The notes under the pieces: generated by a model
The model's input: the letters and a program-made list of their open reading frames with translations, nothing else
Told to the model about the DNA's origin: nothing
The model's database searches: none
Shown: positions 1-11,506 of the stretch, piece by piece
Position numbering within the stretch: the first letter of the stretch is position 1
How the letters are laid out: each line of letters begins with the position of its first letter
Translations under genes and position numbers: made by a program
Assembly (NCBI RefSeq): GCF_024763615.1
Contig: NC_077223.1
Location: 92,814,627 to 92,878,626 of the forward strand
Origin: Phlebotomus papatasi
Lineage: Eukaryota > Arthropoda > Insecta > Diptera > Psychodidae
Length of the DNA stretch: 64,000 nt
Direction: 5' to 3'

Positions 1-109
1 TGCAAATATACACAGAAAACCCTCAATATTTGATTTTCTACATATTCCGTATAATATTTTGTCATTAATATCACTATGTCCATCTTTCCAAAAATTTTTG
101 TCCCGCTTT

Positions 110-336
110 CCAAAATTTTGCCCATCTTTTCAAAATGTGTTGTTTTTTAATTTGATGGAATATTCCAATTAATTGGTTGAAGTATATATTAAAAACTGTT
201 AAGATTCTGTTAGAATATTTCACAAGCAATCTCATGATGCAAAAAAATTAAAAAAATAAATATTTATTCGGCTTAAAAATGAATTTGAAATTGAACTTTT
301 TCTTAAGTGTCCACCTTTCCACAATTCACCCTATAA
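110..336. repeat. Dispersed ~230 bp repeat, copy 1
   Basis: This segment shares a run of closely matching words with 33565-33813 in the same orientation, for example TCCAATTAATT, an AAGATTCTRT-type word and ATTTATTC followed by GGCTTAAAAATG or close variants. Both copies end near CACC/TTACCCT. The copy at 33.6 kb has recognisable inverted ends (GTAAA..TTTG.AAAGYGGGAC). Here the left end is degenerate. It is probably an old non-autonomous DNA element. No coding potential is seen. Confidence 0.6.
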
Positions 337-1039
337 AGTAACTTAAATTTGACACAAAGTCACTTATATATGTTGTATATAGAAATATCAAACTAATAGT
401 TACTCAATTAACGGTGGATTAATTAAAAAATATATATTTTTTATTAAAAAATCAAAAATAACCACTTCTCTCCACCTATATGAAAAGGTCCAAACTCAAT
501 TATATTGGACAATATTATTAAAAAATATATTCATCGTTGCTTTTTCTTCCTGATATCCTTTTTATTACTCATATTATATGATTTTTCTTTGATTTAACTA
601 TAGGTGGTGAGAAGTGGGTGACTGGCGGGAAGTGGTGACACCACCCTATAGTATGACAAGTCGATATGATCGAAATGTTACAAGTTTGTTGAAGTAATGG
701 GGAGAAATGCTTGAATACTTATCCTAAATAGTCCTTGAATCTACTTAATGGGGGGCCATCTATGCTTCCAAGTTGATATCTCCAACTGTTTGGCCTAGCT
801 GTAAAATACAGATGGAACAGACGGATGAACATCCACGATGTAATATTCTATATATCACCTAATATGCGAAAATAGATTGAAAAAAGTTGTTTTCAAGGAA
901 TTGAGGTGTGATCAAAAATATATGAGTTACATATTTACTTGAAGGTAACCTGAAGTTCTAGCTTATAAGTTCAGGTATTCCGAGAAAAAGTATTTTTAAA
1001 CTGTGACATAGTTCAAAATTAGATATTATAAGAATACAA
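337..1039. other. AT-rich stretch, nothing recognised
   Basis: No open frame of note, no repeat matching elsewhere in the window and no RNA gene seen. The sequence between about 600 and 860 is less AT-rich than its surroundings and may be single-copy host DNA. Confidence 0.4.
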
Positions 1040-1535
1040 TACACAGAAAAAAATATTTTGTAAAATTGTTCGTAAATGTTTGTAAAATGGTATGGCAGAA
1101 TTACGAAAAATGCTCGTGAATCGTATAACCCTCAAACAAGTTCGTAAAATTTTGTACTTTTTTCACAAATATTGTTCGTAAAATGATCATTTGACGAGCA
1201 TTTTTTGTACTTTTACAAACATTTGTTCGTAAATATTCGTAAACACACAAAAAAAAGTTCGTAAAATTTTGTAATTTGTTCGTATTTGTTCGTAAATTTT
1301 TGCCAGACAAAAAAATACGAATAAATACGAACAAATGACAAAATTTTACGAACATTTTTTTGTGTGTTTACGAACATTTACGAACAAATGTTTGTAAAAG
1401 TACAAAAAATGTTCGTCAAATGATTATTTTTTGAACAATGTTTGTGGGTTATAAGATTCACGAGCATTTCGTAAGTTCTCCATAGGATTTCACAAACATT
1501 TACGAACAATTTTACAAAATATTTTTTTCTGTGTA
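1040..1535. mobile_element. Foldback element FB1, copy 1 (TA target)
   Basis: The element is almost entirely two inverted arms of about 235 bp around a short centre near 1305-1320. The ends read TA-CACAGAAAAAAATATTTTG and the reverse complement, flanked by TA (1040-1041 and 1534-1535), which suggests a TA target duplication. The arms are built from many copies of a GTTCGTAAA-type word. A second, shorter copy lies at 19086-19411. Open frames of 76 and 84 codons lie in the arms on the minus strand, but they only reflect the repeats and are not genes. Superfamily is unassigned; the TA target fits Tc1/mariner-like machinery. Confidence 0.85.
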
Positions 1536-3683
1536 TGATAATAAATGAATTGCTGCATTTTCCTAAGAAAAATGTCAGATCAATGGAATATTTTAGTAAA
1601 CAATTCATGGTAACTAATTAAATTGACTGATTTATGTTATTCTGAGCATTGAAAGCTTTGTTATCATTCAGTCAAGATGATTTTCTCAATATACTTCAAA
1701 AATGTTTCCAATATAATTGCCAATACATAAATAAATTGAAATACTCCCGAGATATCAAATAAAAGACAATTTGAAGTACTGAAATGAATTAAATGTAACA
1801 CAATTACGGGGAATATTGTGAATTGATTTCCTTATATACAGAAAAATAATTGGAAATATAAGAATGCAAATTTATTTTTTTGAATTTCGTTGTATGAACC
1901 TTCTAATAACATGGTAAACGATGCTTATCTCGAGTTTCTACAATTATGAGAATTTTTTTATGTTGAGAATTTATATCTTGTTGAAAAATTGACATCATGA
2001 ATTGTATTCAAATCAAATTTCGTCACTTATTCATTCATATGGCAATGTGAATAAAATTTTTCCGCACAAGTCAAATATAGTGCACCTGAGAATTTGGCTA
2101 TTTAAGTCACGCTTTGCAACTCTATCTAATGAGACATGTTCCAAAATAAATTTCATGTTTCTAAAATGTCTCTCATTCTGTCCAAGAATTTGTTGAGCGC
2201 ACTGGCAAAATACCGATACTGAAATTTTATCTCTGTGAAATCTGCCATTCTATTCCTTGTCACAACTTGAAATACATTACATATTTTATGTAGTTGTTGG
2301 ATGTATGTATAGGATTGTATATATATAGAAAAGAGTGTCCCAGCATATGACACATTGTGCAAAATTGTATACATCATTAATTTTATTCGTGGAATAGGGC
2401 ATTAGTACACAGGAGGAAATGTTTTAATTAACAGAGTGTCAAGATATATATTCGCCCATTCTTGGTTGCTTAAGAATAAATGATTGATGACTTGGGCGAA
2501 AAATTTGTGGGAGCATGAAAGGTGAAACATATTATCTTGATTTCATGTATGGCTAAGACGTGTTCCAACTTACCCCATTACATTTGGAATGGCAATTGGA
2601 AAGGCGGAAGGAAATATAAGAGGGGGACTCATAACTTTCTTTTTTACTGGCGAAGAAAGTGCCCATCCCCTTTATACCAGCACTAATGTAATCGATGGCT
2701 TCTGGTCATCATCCCTTAGATGTCTCGAATCGAATCAGCATTGCACCATTTCCTTCCTCGACATCATCTAACACATATCCACACATTACTCCCTGTTTAA
2801 AGTTCACCATCCTGTGTACACAATCGCCATGGTTGAGGAAAGGGATAAAAAACCAAGAAAAGCTGAAATGGAGTTCCAATGTTTTCATACATATATCTCT
2901 CATCTTATTGATGGTATGGGGAAGGAAGTGCACATCTGGAGCCGAAGCCCTTTTTTACAATATAAATTTCAAATAAAATAAAATATAAAATTTCAGGAGA
3001 GCAATGGCTTGATTAAAATTCTCGCCACATAGGCGGAAACCTTGCTACCCAACTCTGTGGTAATTTTACCAGACCCCTGCAGCACCCACTCAGTTCTTCA
3101 GGGGCTTCTCACACGAAATGTATCCTACCACACTTCTTACTTTTAACATATTGCCAACGGAAAGAATTTCAGATGAGCTCTCCCGAGGAGTCTAGCGATT
3201 TTCGTCAATTCATCAAGGCGACCTCAGTATTATGAAAAATTGTGTATCTGCCCAATAGGAATCCCTTTTTCTTCTCTTCACCACAGAAAAAAACACATAA
3301 ATTTAAATATAGTTCTTTTTTTTTTATTTGGATAATATGATTGAAATGAAATATTTATAGCGAAATATTGCGATTAATCCTACTTTCAGTTACTTCTCTC
3401 TGACATTGAATTGCTCTTGAGTTTTTTTTCCCTTTTTATATATATTTCCTCGAAATTCTTTATGTAAAAGGCTTCTAATTGGTACTGTAAAATTTTCAAC
3501 TTCAGTAGTTAATACCGTTTTTCATCATATATCGAATTTTATTTTGAAGATTCTTTTAAGAACCAATCTTTTTAGTCAAAATACAAATTTACATTAATCT
3601 CTTAGATAAATATTTTATGTGATCAAATAATTACTTGCATGTGGATAAAACATAATAGCAAGTTTGAAAAATAAAATAAATGG
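1536..3683. other. Non-repetitive noncoding stretch
   Basis: No repeat found elsewhere in the window. Composition becomes more balanced at 2400-3240. Open frames of 60-93 codons at 2589-2976 overlap on both strands, have no recognisable motif and no codon pattern suggesting an exon, so I do not call them genes. This is likely intergenic or intronic host DNA. Confidence 0.4.
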
Positions 3684-4358
3684 ATGGCAAGGCATCATAG
3701 GCTTTGCGAAATACTCGAAATTGTGACTTAGATGCTATAATTCAAAAGTACTTTCGCATCATTTACCATTTACTGGTTCAAAATCGATTCATTGAACTGA
3801 CTCAATCACTCTAAATAATAGACCTTAGGTGCAGTATAATTGAATTCCGAATAAAAAATAGTTATCGATTATGATTCGATTCATTATCGATTTATAACTG
3901 ATTGGTGTCATTTCAGACTTGTCAGGAATTCCAAGACCTTTCCAACGACCCAAACACGATACCATTCGGATGAGAAATACGCTCTCTAGAGGTTTTTTCA
4001 AGTTTTGACCTTGAAAAAGAGTTAATTAGGAATGATTCAACGGGATTTTCCTATAAGGACGAAATGTCCACCTGGAGTGGCCTCTCAAACATATCAAAAA
4101 AAAAAATGCTGGGATGAAAATGAAAAGAATATTAATGTTCTCAGTGTCAACTTATGACCGTTTGAGCTCTACGAGTGGTAACGGCCGGACACACATACGC
4201 CCAGACAGACAAACAGCGTGAAGGTAAAAAATCGAAACTTCAGATTTTCAAAATTTTAACAAAATGTGACCACTTGAGGGTAAGGAGTCGATATATACAT
4301 ATAACTCAAAATCGAGGGATTATAGTACTGCTCTCTCTGTAAAGTTCGAGCAGTAAAA
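3684..4358 (+). repeat. R11 dispersed repeat, copy at 3.7 kb
   Basis: It begins ATGGCAAGGCATC..GCTTTGCGAA and ends CTCTCTGTAAAGTTCGAGCAG. Shared internal landmarks with the copies at 36.8, 49.8 and 52.6 kb are GATGCTATA..TCAAAAGTACTTTCGCATC, the near-palindromic ACCGGTTCA/TCGATTC words, AAGACCTTTCCAACGA, GAGAAATACGCTCTCTAGA and AGGAATGATTCAACGG. The start contains a GTGCTCGAACT-type word and the end its inverse (AGTTCGAGCAGT), so the family may have short imperfect inverted subterminal repeats. There is no open frame. The class is unknown. Confidence 0.75.
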
Positions 4359-4757
4359 AAATGTTAAGATTTTCATTTGAATTGGTATCAGGCTGGGGAA
4401 AAACACGAAATACTCTTTAGTTACCCGTAGAAAACTTTCATGATCAATTCATTACTCTCAAAATTCAAATTTTAAATTCCTTACCAAATTTTATTTTCTT
4501 CTCGTTAAATATATTTTTTGACTGAATTTAATATTTGCTGTCCAAAACGTCATACATATTACTTCATAAATTTGTGGGAATTAAATAAAAGAGCAACATG
4601 CAGCGAGAAATGAATATATTCGTTATCTTCACCATCTTCCGTATTTTGGAAGAATATTACAAACTCCAAGTTTTTTTTTTAATTATGGATTAAAACTGGA
4701 CACAAACACGCATGTGGTCAGTATAATATTCCAATTTGAATCAAAATTTTTGACCAG
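4359..4757. other. AT-rich stretch, nothing recognised
   Basis: No gene, RNA or repeat identified between the R11 copy and the following element. Confidence 0.4.
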
Positions 4758-4973
4758 TAGGGGAAAGCGCGCTACCTTCGGACGACTGAAGCTTCGGACA
4801 ATTCAATTATTTCTCTATGTTCCTTATGGATTTCACCCATAACTATTTTCTGAAAATTTGAAGCATTGACTTAGCTATTAAAATATTACAATGGGCTAAA
4901 TTAATTTATAACACATTGAAAAAAATTATTTGTTTGAAGTATAAATCGTCCGAAGGTAGCACGCTTTCCCCTA
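4758..4973. mobile_element. TA-target MITE, family GCGCGCTACC, copy 1
   Basis: Both ends carry TAGGGGAAAGCGCGCTACC-type inverted repeats followed by TTCGGACGA, flanked by TA on both sides. The interior of about 150 bp matches the copy at 40002-40223 in the opposite orientation, and a third copy enters at the right window edge (63975-64000). It is non-coding and probably mobilised in trans by a TA-specific transposase. Confidence 0.9.
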
Positions 4974-6260
4974 TAGTATTCTACTTTGATTAGCAAGTAA
5001 AGAAAGATTAATCATAAATTATTTTAAACTATATATAAAACATTAATATGTTTCATAATTTCTTAATTTCCTTTTAAAAAGTAATATTTATCACCAATTT
5101 TACATGAATACTGCCAACTACTGTTCAATATTCTGCAGTCTTGAAATTAATCACTAAAAATAACACATAGGATTAACATCGAAAAACTGTTAAAGGGGGT
5201 AGTTTAGAACAGTTGACGTAAATCAATCTCTTATTTTCATACAGATAAAGAGGGTAAGGGAAATGTTGAATAAACATCAAGTTTATTGTTTTAAGGTTGA
5301 CTTATACGACTTCAGGTTGACTTCAGGCCTAAGGCTTACTTTATGGCTAACTTTAAAAACAAAAAATATTTTCGAGAAAATTTTATTTAGTAAGTATTGT
5401 ATTTATTTTTATATTATGTGACTCAATATGCCTTGTAAATCACTACTATTGCTTGTTGCTTAGGATATATAGACCTTTGGGAATTGGGATAAACCTTTAG
5501 ATTGATGACTGATTTGACGGTGTTTCCGAAGATCCCATGCATTTATTTCTCACCCTGTTCATAGCATACAGACCACCAGAGCAACATTTTTTTAGTTAAA
5601 TTTTTATTCAAAAAGAATATATTTAAGGTACTAATGTAATATCTTCTACCGAGAGTACGGAAGGACCATCTATATTTAAGAGAGGTGCTTCTGGGGGTCT
5701 ATGCAGTGTCTACATCTACAGTAATGGACTTGCATTTTTTTGGTTGCAAGGCATGAAATTGTCAAAAAAAATGTTACCTCTTAATACAAATATCTCGATA
5801 CGATTAATAATAATAATGCTCTATTAAATTTTGAGAACTTAAAGTCTGTTCAAATCTAAAGCCGTCTTCAGTTTAGACGGTTAGCTCAGTTCTTGAAGGT
5901 TTCAAAATTTCTATTGGTTTTTCAAAGAATCTTTGCCCTTACTATAGATAGAAACTTATAAGTTAACATTTTCCACAAAAAATCTTGACTGATAAAAAAA
6001 TAAAGAAGTAAAACTATATAAGCTAAGTCTTAGGACTGAAACCCGTATAAGGTTTAGTTGAATGATTTAACTCAAAAAATTTCGTGTAAAGGAGGATTCT
6101 TCGAGAAATTCTCTCTTAGATTAAGAAAAGGGACTTAGTATCCTGCTAGTGATGGTGGTCCAACAAAGATTATTCTTTTTAAGAGTGAATTTGCGTATTC
6201 ACAGCTCAGGATCAACTGATTGTCCGCTAGACCATTAAACCACGGGAAGGTATGCTTACT
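4974..6260. other. Noncoding; hairpin and tRNA-like A-box only
   Basis: No gene seen. A short perfect hairpin, CCGTCT-loop-AGACGG, lies at 5862-5880. On the minus strand at 6221-6245 the sequence resembles a tRNA D-arm/A-box (GTTTAATGGTCTAGCGG). No B-box or cloverleaf is evident, so at most this is a decayed tRNA-derived fragment. Confidence 0.35.
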
Positions 6261-6268
6261 ATTCTGCT

Positions 6269-6536
6269 CAGGGGGGTAACATTAGCTCTGAAAAATGCGA
6301 CCGGTTTTGGTGTAATTTTTTCCCTGTTTTCGTACACATTTCACGAGATATCTCCAAAACTACGTAGGTTGCCAATTTAGGGTTTTCGGTTGCTTCTTCG
6401 TTATTAAATTGGCTTTTATTTTGTATAAGTATTTTTTGCTAATTCATTCTACAATGACAGAAAACAGCTAATAAACTCAAAAGTTTTTTCGGCTCGCTAG
6501 AAACATATGGGAAATATAAGAAATGTCATGCCCCTG
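6269..6536 (+). mobile_element. hAT-like MITE, copy 1, perfect 8-bp duplication
   Basis: The ends are CAGGGGGGTAACATT and AATGTCATGCCCCTG (inverted, imperfect). The element is flanked on both sides by the perfect 8-bp repeat ATTCTGCT (6261-6268 and 6537-6544). An 8-bp target duplication with CAGGG-type termini is the hallmark of the hAT superfamily. A second copy in reverse orientation is at 25687-25961, sharing most of the interior including TTTCACGAGATATCTCC. It is non-coding. Confidence 0.9.
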
Positions 6537-6544
6537 ATTCTGCT

Positions 6545-7330
6545 TTAAAGATGCACACTATTCGTTCGCTTAAAGGGCTAATCCTAGGGACAAGGCACAT
6601 TGTGTATGCAATCACGCTTTAGGAATTCAAAATAACTGAAGGGGCTTTAGTCGCGAAACCAATTAATTGTACAGTTATTTATTTTTGTGGCTAATAATTA
6701 AAATGTGTATTTCTAAGATTATAGCACTAAAAGCATTTCCATAACGAGTATTCAGGTACGCAATTATGTTTTTCCTAATAATGCCATACGAATGAGAAAT
6801 ATTTTCTGATCAGAATCTCATTTTATACTTTTTACAAAATACTATATGGTCCATATGGTCAGTGTTTCCTCAACTGAGACTTCTTTCTCATCGTCGGATA
6901 TATCATCCACTCATCATCATATCATGCACTCTTCAAAAAAAATCTCAGCAGACTCTACGGATAATCCCTTTGCCACTAAGGCATGTAGAGCTAGCAGAAG
7001 TTCTACAACAAAAAAATTTTTACAAAAAGTCTATTTTCGTGAATGCATCCGTTTTATACTTTTTTAATATCCCTAAATAAAATTTCTTTTAAAATCTTTA
7101 AAAATTTACGAAAGAGTTAAAGCGGCAAATTAAATAAAAGCGCATAATAATTACATTTATTCATTTTATTGGATTTTTTCATTATAGGCTTCACGGGCGC
7201 GCGGCGGCCAGGGCCATATGCAATTTTATTGGATTTAACTAATTCATTTTAAATTTAGTTTCAACATATTGCTGAGACTGCTATTCAAAGATTCTCTGTC
7301 GAAGACGCTATTTGTACTGAAAACTGGGCT
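6545..7330. other. Noncoding; contains a GC-rich filler flanked by 14-bp repeats
   Basis: Open frames at 6846-7080 (72-73 codons, overlapping in two frames) show no recognisable motif and are not called. The notable item is a 46-bp block at 7177-7222, which contains GGGCGCGCGGCGGCCAGGG. It lies between two copies of the direct repeat ATTTTATTGGATTT (7163-7176 and 7223-7236). Confidence 0.5.
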
Positions 7331-7453
7331 ATTCCCTAGATACACTTACGACTTAAATCGAGTGACAGCTTAATGTAATTATAATAAAAATAATGATTTG
7401 ACTAAATTTCAATCAAAATGTAATCTGATCATATTGTTTTGATTATAATTACA

Positions 7454-7558
7454 TTGAGGCCATTTACATCGCCGCATTGGATTGAGATTGAATTGTCCCA
7501 AAATCGGATTTTGGAACAATTCAGTCTGAATCTAATGCGACAGTTTAAATGGTCTCAA
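7454..7558. repeat. 104-bp palindromic MITE, tandem unit 1
   Basis: This is a near-perfect hairpin. The arms start TGAGGCCATTTACATCGCCG and return as TGCGACAGTTTAAATGGTCTCA, meeting around CAAAATCGGATTTTGG. The adjacent unit at 7558-7662 is a diverged copy in tandem. Confidence 0.8.
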
Positions 7559-7662
7559 TGAAACCGTCTAGATTGCGGCCTTAGATTGAGACTTAATGAT
7601 CCGAAGTCCGATTTTGGAACGGTTTAATCCCAATCTAATGCGGCGGTGTAAATAGGCTCATT
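7558..7662. repeat. 104-bp palindromic MITE, tandem unit 2
   Basis: It is the second copy of the preceding palindrome. The arms start TGAAACCGTCTAGATTGCGG and return as ATGCGGCGGTGTAAATAGGC, with the centre near CCGATTTTGG. The two copies differ at many positions. The tandem arrangement therefore reflects two insertions or an old duplication rather than a recent one. Confidence 0.75.
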
Positions 7663-7699
7663 AAGTCGTCTCTCGGCTTAAGTCGTAAGTGTGTCATTA

Positions 7700-8973
7700 C
7701 GCTAAAAATTCAGGTTTAGATCTGGTTCGCTACCCCTCATGATCTTTTCAATTTTTTTCCTCTTGATATGCATTAAATTTTTAAATATTTCTAAGGTTAT
7801 CAACCACAGCATCATTTGTTGTTTCCGTTGATTTGTTAAAATCTTTATTAGATTTATATGACACGTCTTCCTGAAAAAGAAGGATCTTACTCTTCCGCAA
7901 AGATGTATGATTAATTTGTTCAGAATGTTACTTGAAGTATTCTCTTACGTATCAGTGCGTCACCTTTCACTTGAATTACCCACCTCATAGCACTTTTCCC
8001 ATTCTTCTGTGCGGAAAAGTGTGGCAAAATTTCATCTCTTGTTTTCATACTTGAAAATATACGCATGGAAAATGTAGATTTATTTCTTCTTGACTCTCTC
8101 TCGCAGTGCGTTATAAATTAGAGAAGAGGAAAAAAAAAACATATGTGACACTTCATTTCTCATATATCAATCCCTAATGTATGGGTAACGTGTCAGTACG
8201 AAAAGTGGGATGGTAAAAGGAAAAAGGGTTGAAGTACATGTATGCCAACATATGCTAGCGACGCGGCATGTATACCGAGCGAGCTTTTGGGATGCTGTTA
8301 TTTCGATTTTGTCACATATTCATTAAATTTTCACAGCACCATCTTGTTGTTTTGTATATTTATTAGGAAATTCCAGAATATAACCGAAACCACAATTTCT
8401 TTCAGGGCACCCAGGAGTAGAGATATGACGCACAGTCTATACCCATTTTAATGGGCTCATCTCTGCATTCAAAAGTTACACAAAGTCATTAACATGTTCA
8501 CCTCGATCTCACCTACCTTGTCACTCGTGCTGTCGCAATTCCCAAAATTTATTTAAATTACAGAAAAATTCTCGTACCGGGGAGATTATATCCTTACAAA
8601 AACCACACCATCCAACATCAAAAGAAATTCATCAAGGTGAGGTTATACATTTTTGGGGATTTATCAGGACCAGAATTGTAATTTATGGTCAACAGTGTTT
8701 CCCCTTTCCTCGCTTTTGCATTAGCATTTGCATATTGATGCGAAAGTCTTCACTGGTTACAGAAGTTCTCAACTTTACTGCTTATGAAATTATATTACGA
8801 TACTACAATGTAAATGTGTGGTAGTTCAATTTCCAGATGGAAACTTCAATGTAAATATGTTCATTTTCTTTAGTTAAATTTTACACTGATAGGATATCTT
8901 GAAGTTATGGTACAAGCCACTTAAGGATACAATAGATATTACATTACTCGAGAATTTAAACTGAATTGAAAAT
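7700..8973. other. Non-repetitive noncoding stretch
   Basis: No repeat partner in the window. A 69-codon open frame at 8242-8451 has no recognisable motif. Likely host intergenic or intronic DNA. Confidence 0.4.
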
Positions 8974-9182
8974 TAGGGGAAAGTGAGGCTAAATTGCAAT
9001 ACGATAAATTTTGCTTATTTTTAAAAAAAAATTCTGCCTTAAGTAATGTAATCAAGCTTTACAAAACAATTGTGGTCTTTAAATTGAATTACGGTAAGGG
9101 CCAGCCTCGTGTAGATTTTTTTTAAAGCATAATATCAATTTATCCGCAGTCCAATGTGCTTCGTGCTTCCCATTTTCCCCTA
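8974..9182. mobile_element. TA-target MITE, GGGGAAAGTGAGG family
   Basis: The left end TAGGGGAAAGTGAGGCTAAA and the right end (inverse TAGGGGAAAATGGGAAGCAC) are inverted and flanked by TA. It is about 209 bp, single copy in this window and non-coding. The outer bases are shared with the other TAGGGGAAAG families described here. Confidence 0.75.
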
Positions 9183-9520
9183 TGTGGACACAATAGCGAA
9201 TAAACAAAAATTCAATGACTTTTATTAAAAATTAAAATGTAATCAAATTTGCTTCAGTAAATTTAATATTTAATCGCAATAATAAAAACTACTGAAAAGC
9301 CTAGATCCGCTTATTGTAGATGAGATTCTCAATATGAGCAAACTCTGAATGAATAGCAATTTATGACACTGAAATTTTAAATCAACTTACTGACATACAC
9401 AAATGGAGATCTTGAACCAAAATATTTAGAACATTTAGTACTTTTAACGAACATCAACTAATTTCAATTCAGCTGAATACATAATATATTTTCAGCTGAA
9501 TTCTGCTAACCTGAAAACGA
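9183..9520. other. AT-rich stretch with a small inverted repeat
   Basis: TTCAGCTGAAT occurs twice within 35 bp (about 9470 and 9491), close to the left end of the following element. Nothing else is recognised. Confidence 0.4.
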
Positions 9521-10453
9521 TAGGGGAGACCGGGGTACCTATAGCCAAGGGTAGAATTAGTCAGTGGATTTTTCTCGTTTTTCTTAAAATGTACATCGAG
9601 CAAAGTATTTTTTAATGAAAGTAGGAACACATCGCCATATTGCCAGAAAAATTTATATGTCTGATCCTGTTATCCTACAATTTAGAAGCATTTTTATAAA
9701 ATTTATATAAAATTGTAATTATGATGTTACAGTTTTTGGACCAGCATTTGGTTTTCTGAGTTTCTAGTCAAGATTTCATAGTTTTACCTCGTTTCTGTTT
9801 TAATAAACCTAATAAAAAAATATTTTTCACTTGGATAATAATTATCCAATTTTTTATATAAGATGATAAACACTGAAACAGCCCTCGGGGAACTTGTAGC
9901 CACTCTTCTGTGGCGGGATAAAACTATCAATGATTTTGCACTAGTACATGGATAATTGTTAGATGAAAAAGTATTATTGATATTCCTAACAATATTGCCA
10001 TTCGGATGAAAAATTTGTGAAATAGATTTTTTCAGGATATTTTCATCAATTTTGCCGCAATTACAAAAATGTCATAAAAAAGTCGGCTAAAGACTTTTTC
10101 TTTAGGTTTAAGTGACATATTTAGCATCAGTGGGCTTCAGTGCATCAAATGAAACAATATTTGGTATCTCCAGTTTAAAATTTCGTCTGGAAAACTGGTG
10201 GAAATTAGCACCCCAAAAGTGGCTTTATCTACCCAGGCCGGGGCAAGTGTAGCCAATGTGTCATACTTTTTTCATTATCCTCTCTATAAAAACTCAAGGA
10301 TTTTAGAGCTTTGGACTACACTGTTTCATACAACCAATATCCTAATGCTACTTATGAAACACAAAAACATTAGACAAACCTTATCATTTTTTCACAAACC
10401 ATGCGCGAAAAAAAAGCTTAATTTGCTGGCTAATTCTACCCCGGTCTCCCCTA
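9521..10453. mobile_element. TA-target TIR element, GGGGAGACCGGGGTA family
   Basis: The ends TAGGGGAGACCGGGGTA and TACCCCGGTCTCCCCTA are perfect inverted repeats flanked by TA. The 933-bp interior has no long frame; a 96-codon frame near the right end is non-descript. Related elements with ends GGAGACTGGGGCAAAAAG are at 48502-49724, and there is a truncated copy at about 21190-21360. This may be a deletion derivative of an autonomous element that is not in this window. Confidence 0.85.
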
Positions 10454-11209
10454 CTCTCGAGGCAGTGCATTTCCATATATTTGGTTAGGACTCTTTGATT
10501 GAGAATTGCTGACCGGTCAGCTTATTTTTGCTGAGGAATTCAGGAAAAATATACTGAAAATGCTGCCTTTTTTAGCTAACTGTGCTCGCTGGGACTATAC
10601 TAAAATTTCAGCCCAATCCGCGCCATTGGAGAGCTTAGTTAACTTAGAAAATTAAAAAAATAATCTTTTTAATAATAGCGTCCTTTTAATAGATAAAAGG
10701 TGGTTTTACGAACTTCCGATGTTAAAAGGAGATTTGGCATTTTATAAGATCGTTCTGAAATGTCCTCATTCGTCAAATTCCGACAATTAGTACTGATGCT
10801 AGGGACATTTTAGGAAAAAAGGGACATTTTAGCGCAAAGGGGGGTGGTTTGAACCCGATCGGAGGACATGAGATTTTGTTAGGATTATGGTTGGTGGGAT
10901 AATTAAGATCCTCACTATAAATATACTATAATACGATATTTCTCGTACGACGTGCCACTCATTCTCTCATCACTTTTAGTCTCGAATTGCTCCGTGGATA
11001 TTTTGGTGTCATATTAACAATTTTAATGTTTTGAAAAACAATCTTTCAATAATTTAATTTGATATTTTCCTATAAAAATAATTAATATTTCCAATTCAAC
11101 TTTTTATTAGTAAAATAATGCTGAAACAAGCTTGAAATACTCAAATTTATTAGTGCAGTTTTAGCTTGTATAATATTCATTTTATAGTATTTATTTTTAA
11201 ATGTGACTA
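10454..11209. other. Noncoding stretch
   Basis: It contains a perfect 14-bp palindrome, GCTGACCGGTCAGC, at about 10509. It also has a short direct repeat of GGGACATTTTAG around 10802-10832. No gene is seen. Confidence 0.4.
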
Positions 11210-11357
11210 ATGCTCAGCGCACAATAACTTTCGTTTGTAAATATGTTTTGAAAATTTCCCATGAGAGTGAGCAAGATGACTAGATCTAGATCTCACTCAC
11301 TCTCATTGAAATGTCATAAATATATTTACAAAACAATATTTATTGCGCGTTGGGCAT
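11210..11357. mobile_element. Foldback MITE GCCCAACGCACAATAA, copy 1 of a tandem pair
   Basis: The arms read ATGCTCAGCGCACAATAAC and the inverse of ATTGCGCGTTGGGCAT. The interior contains inverted GAGAGTGAG/CTCACTCTC words around AGATCTAGATCT. It is directly followed by a second copy. Confidence 0.85.
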
Positions 11358-11358
11358 A

Positions 11359-11506
11359 ATGCCCAACACACAATAATTTTTGTTTTGTAAACATGTTTTT
11401 GACATTTGAGTGAGAGTGAATGAAAGCGAGATCTAGTCATCTCGCTCTCTCTCATATGAAATTTGGAAAACATGTTTACAAACAAAATTTATTGTGCGTT
11501 GGGCAT
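11359..11506. mobile_element. Foldback MITE GCCCAACGCACAATAA, copy 2 of a tandem pair
   Basis: It has the same family and length (148 bp) as the preceding copy, with ends ATGCCCAACACACAATAA and TTATTGTGCGTTGGGCAT. The two copies abut with a single base between them. This suggests insertion of one into or beside the terminal target of the other. Confidence 0.85.

Larger units (their letters stand above)
7331..7699. mobile_element. TIR element, family CCCTAGACACACTTACGAC, short copy
   Basis: The left end TTCCCTAGATACACTTACGAC and the right end GTCGTAAGTGTGTCATTACGC are inverted repeats and match the ends of the larger element at 43575-44088. The interior is not shared. It holds an A/T palindrome (AATGTAATTATAAT near 7373 and its inverse near 7443) and two adjacent ~104-bp palindromes at 7454-7662. 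The element therefore looks like a composite or nested structure. Confidence 0.7.

Noticed and set aside
1040..1535. Possible CRISPR-like or satellite array because GTTCGTAAA recurs many times
   Set aside because: The repeats are irregularly spaced, inverted about the centre and bounded by TA-flanked TIRs. This is a foldback transposon, not an array.
2589..2976. Overlapping 60-93-codon frames
   Set aside because: They occur on both strands over the same DNA without motifs, a good start context or a neighbouring exon signal.
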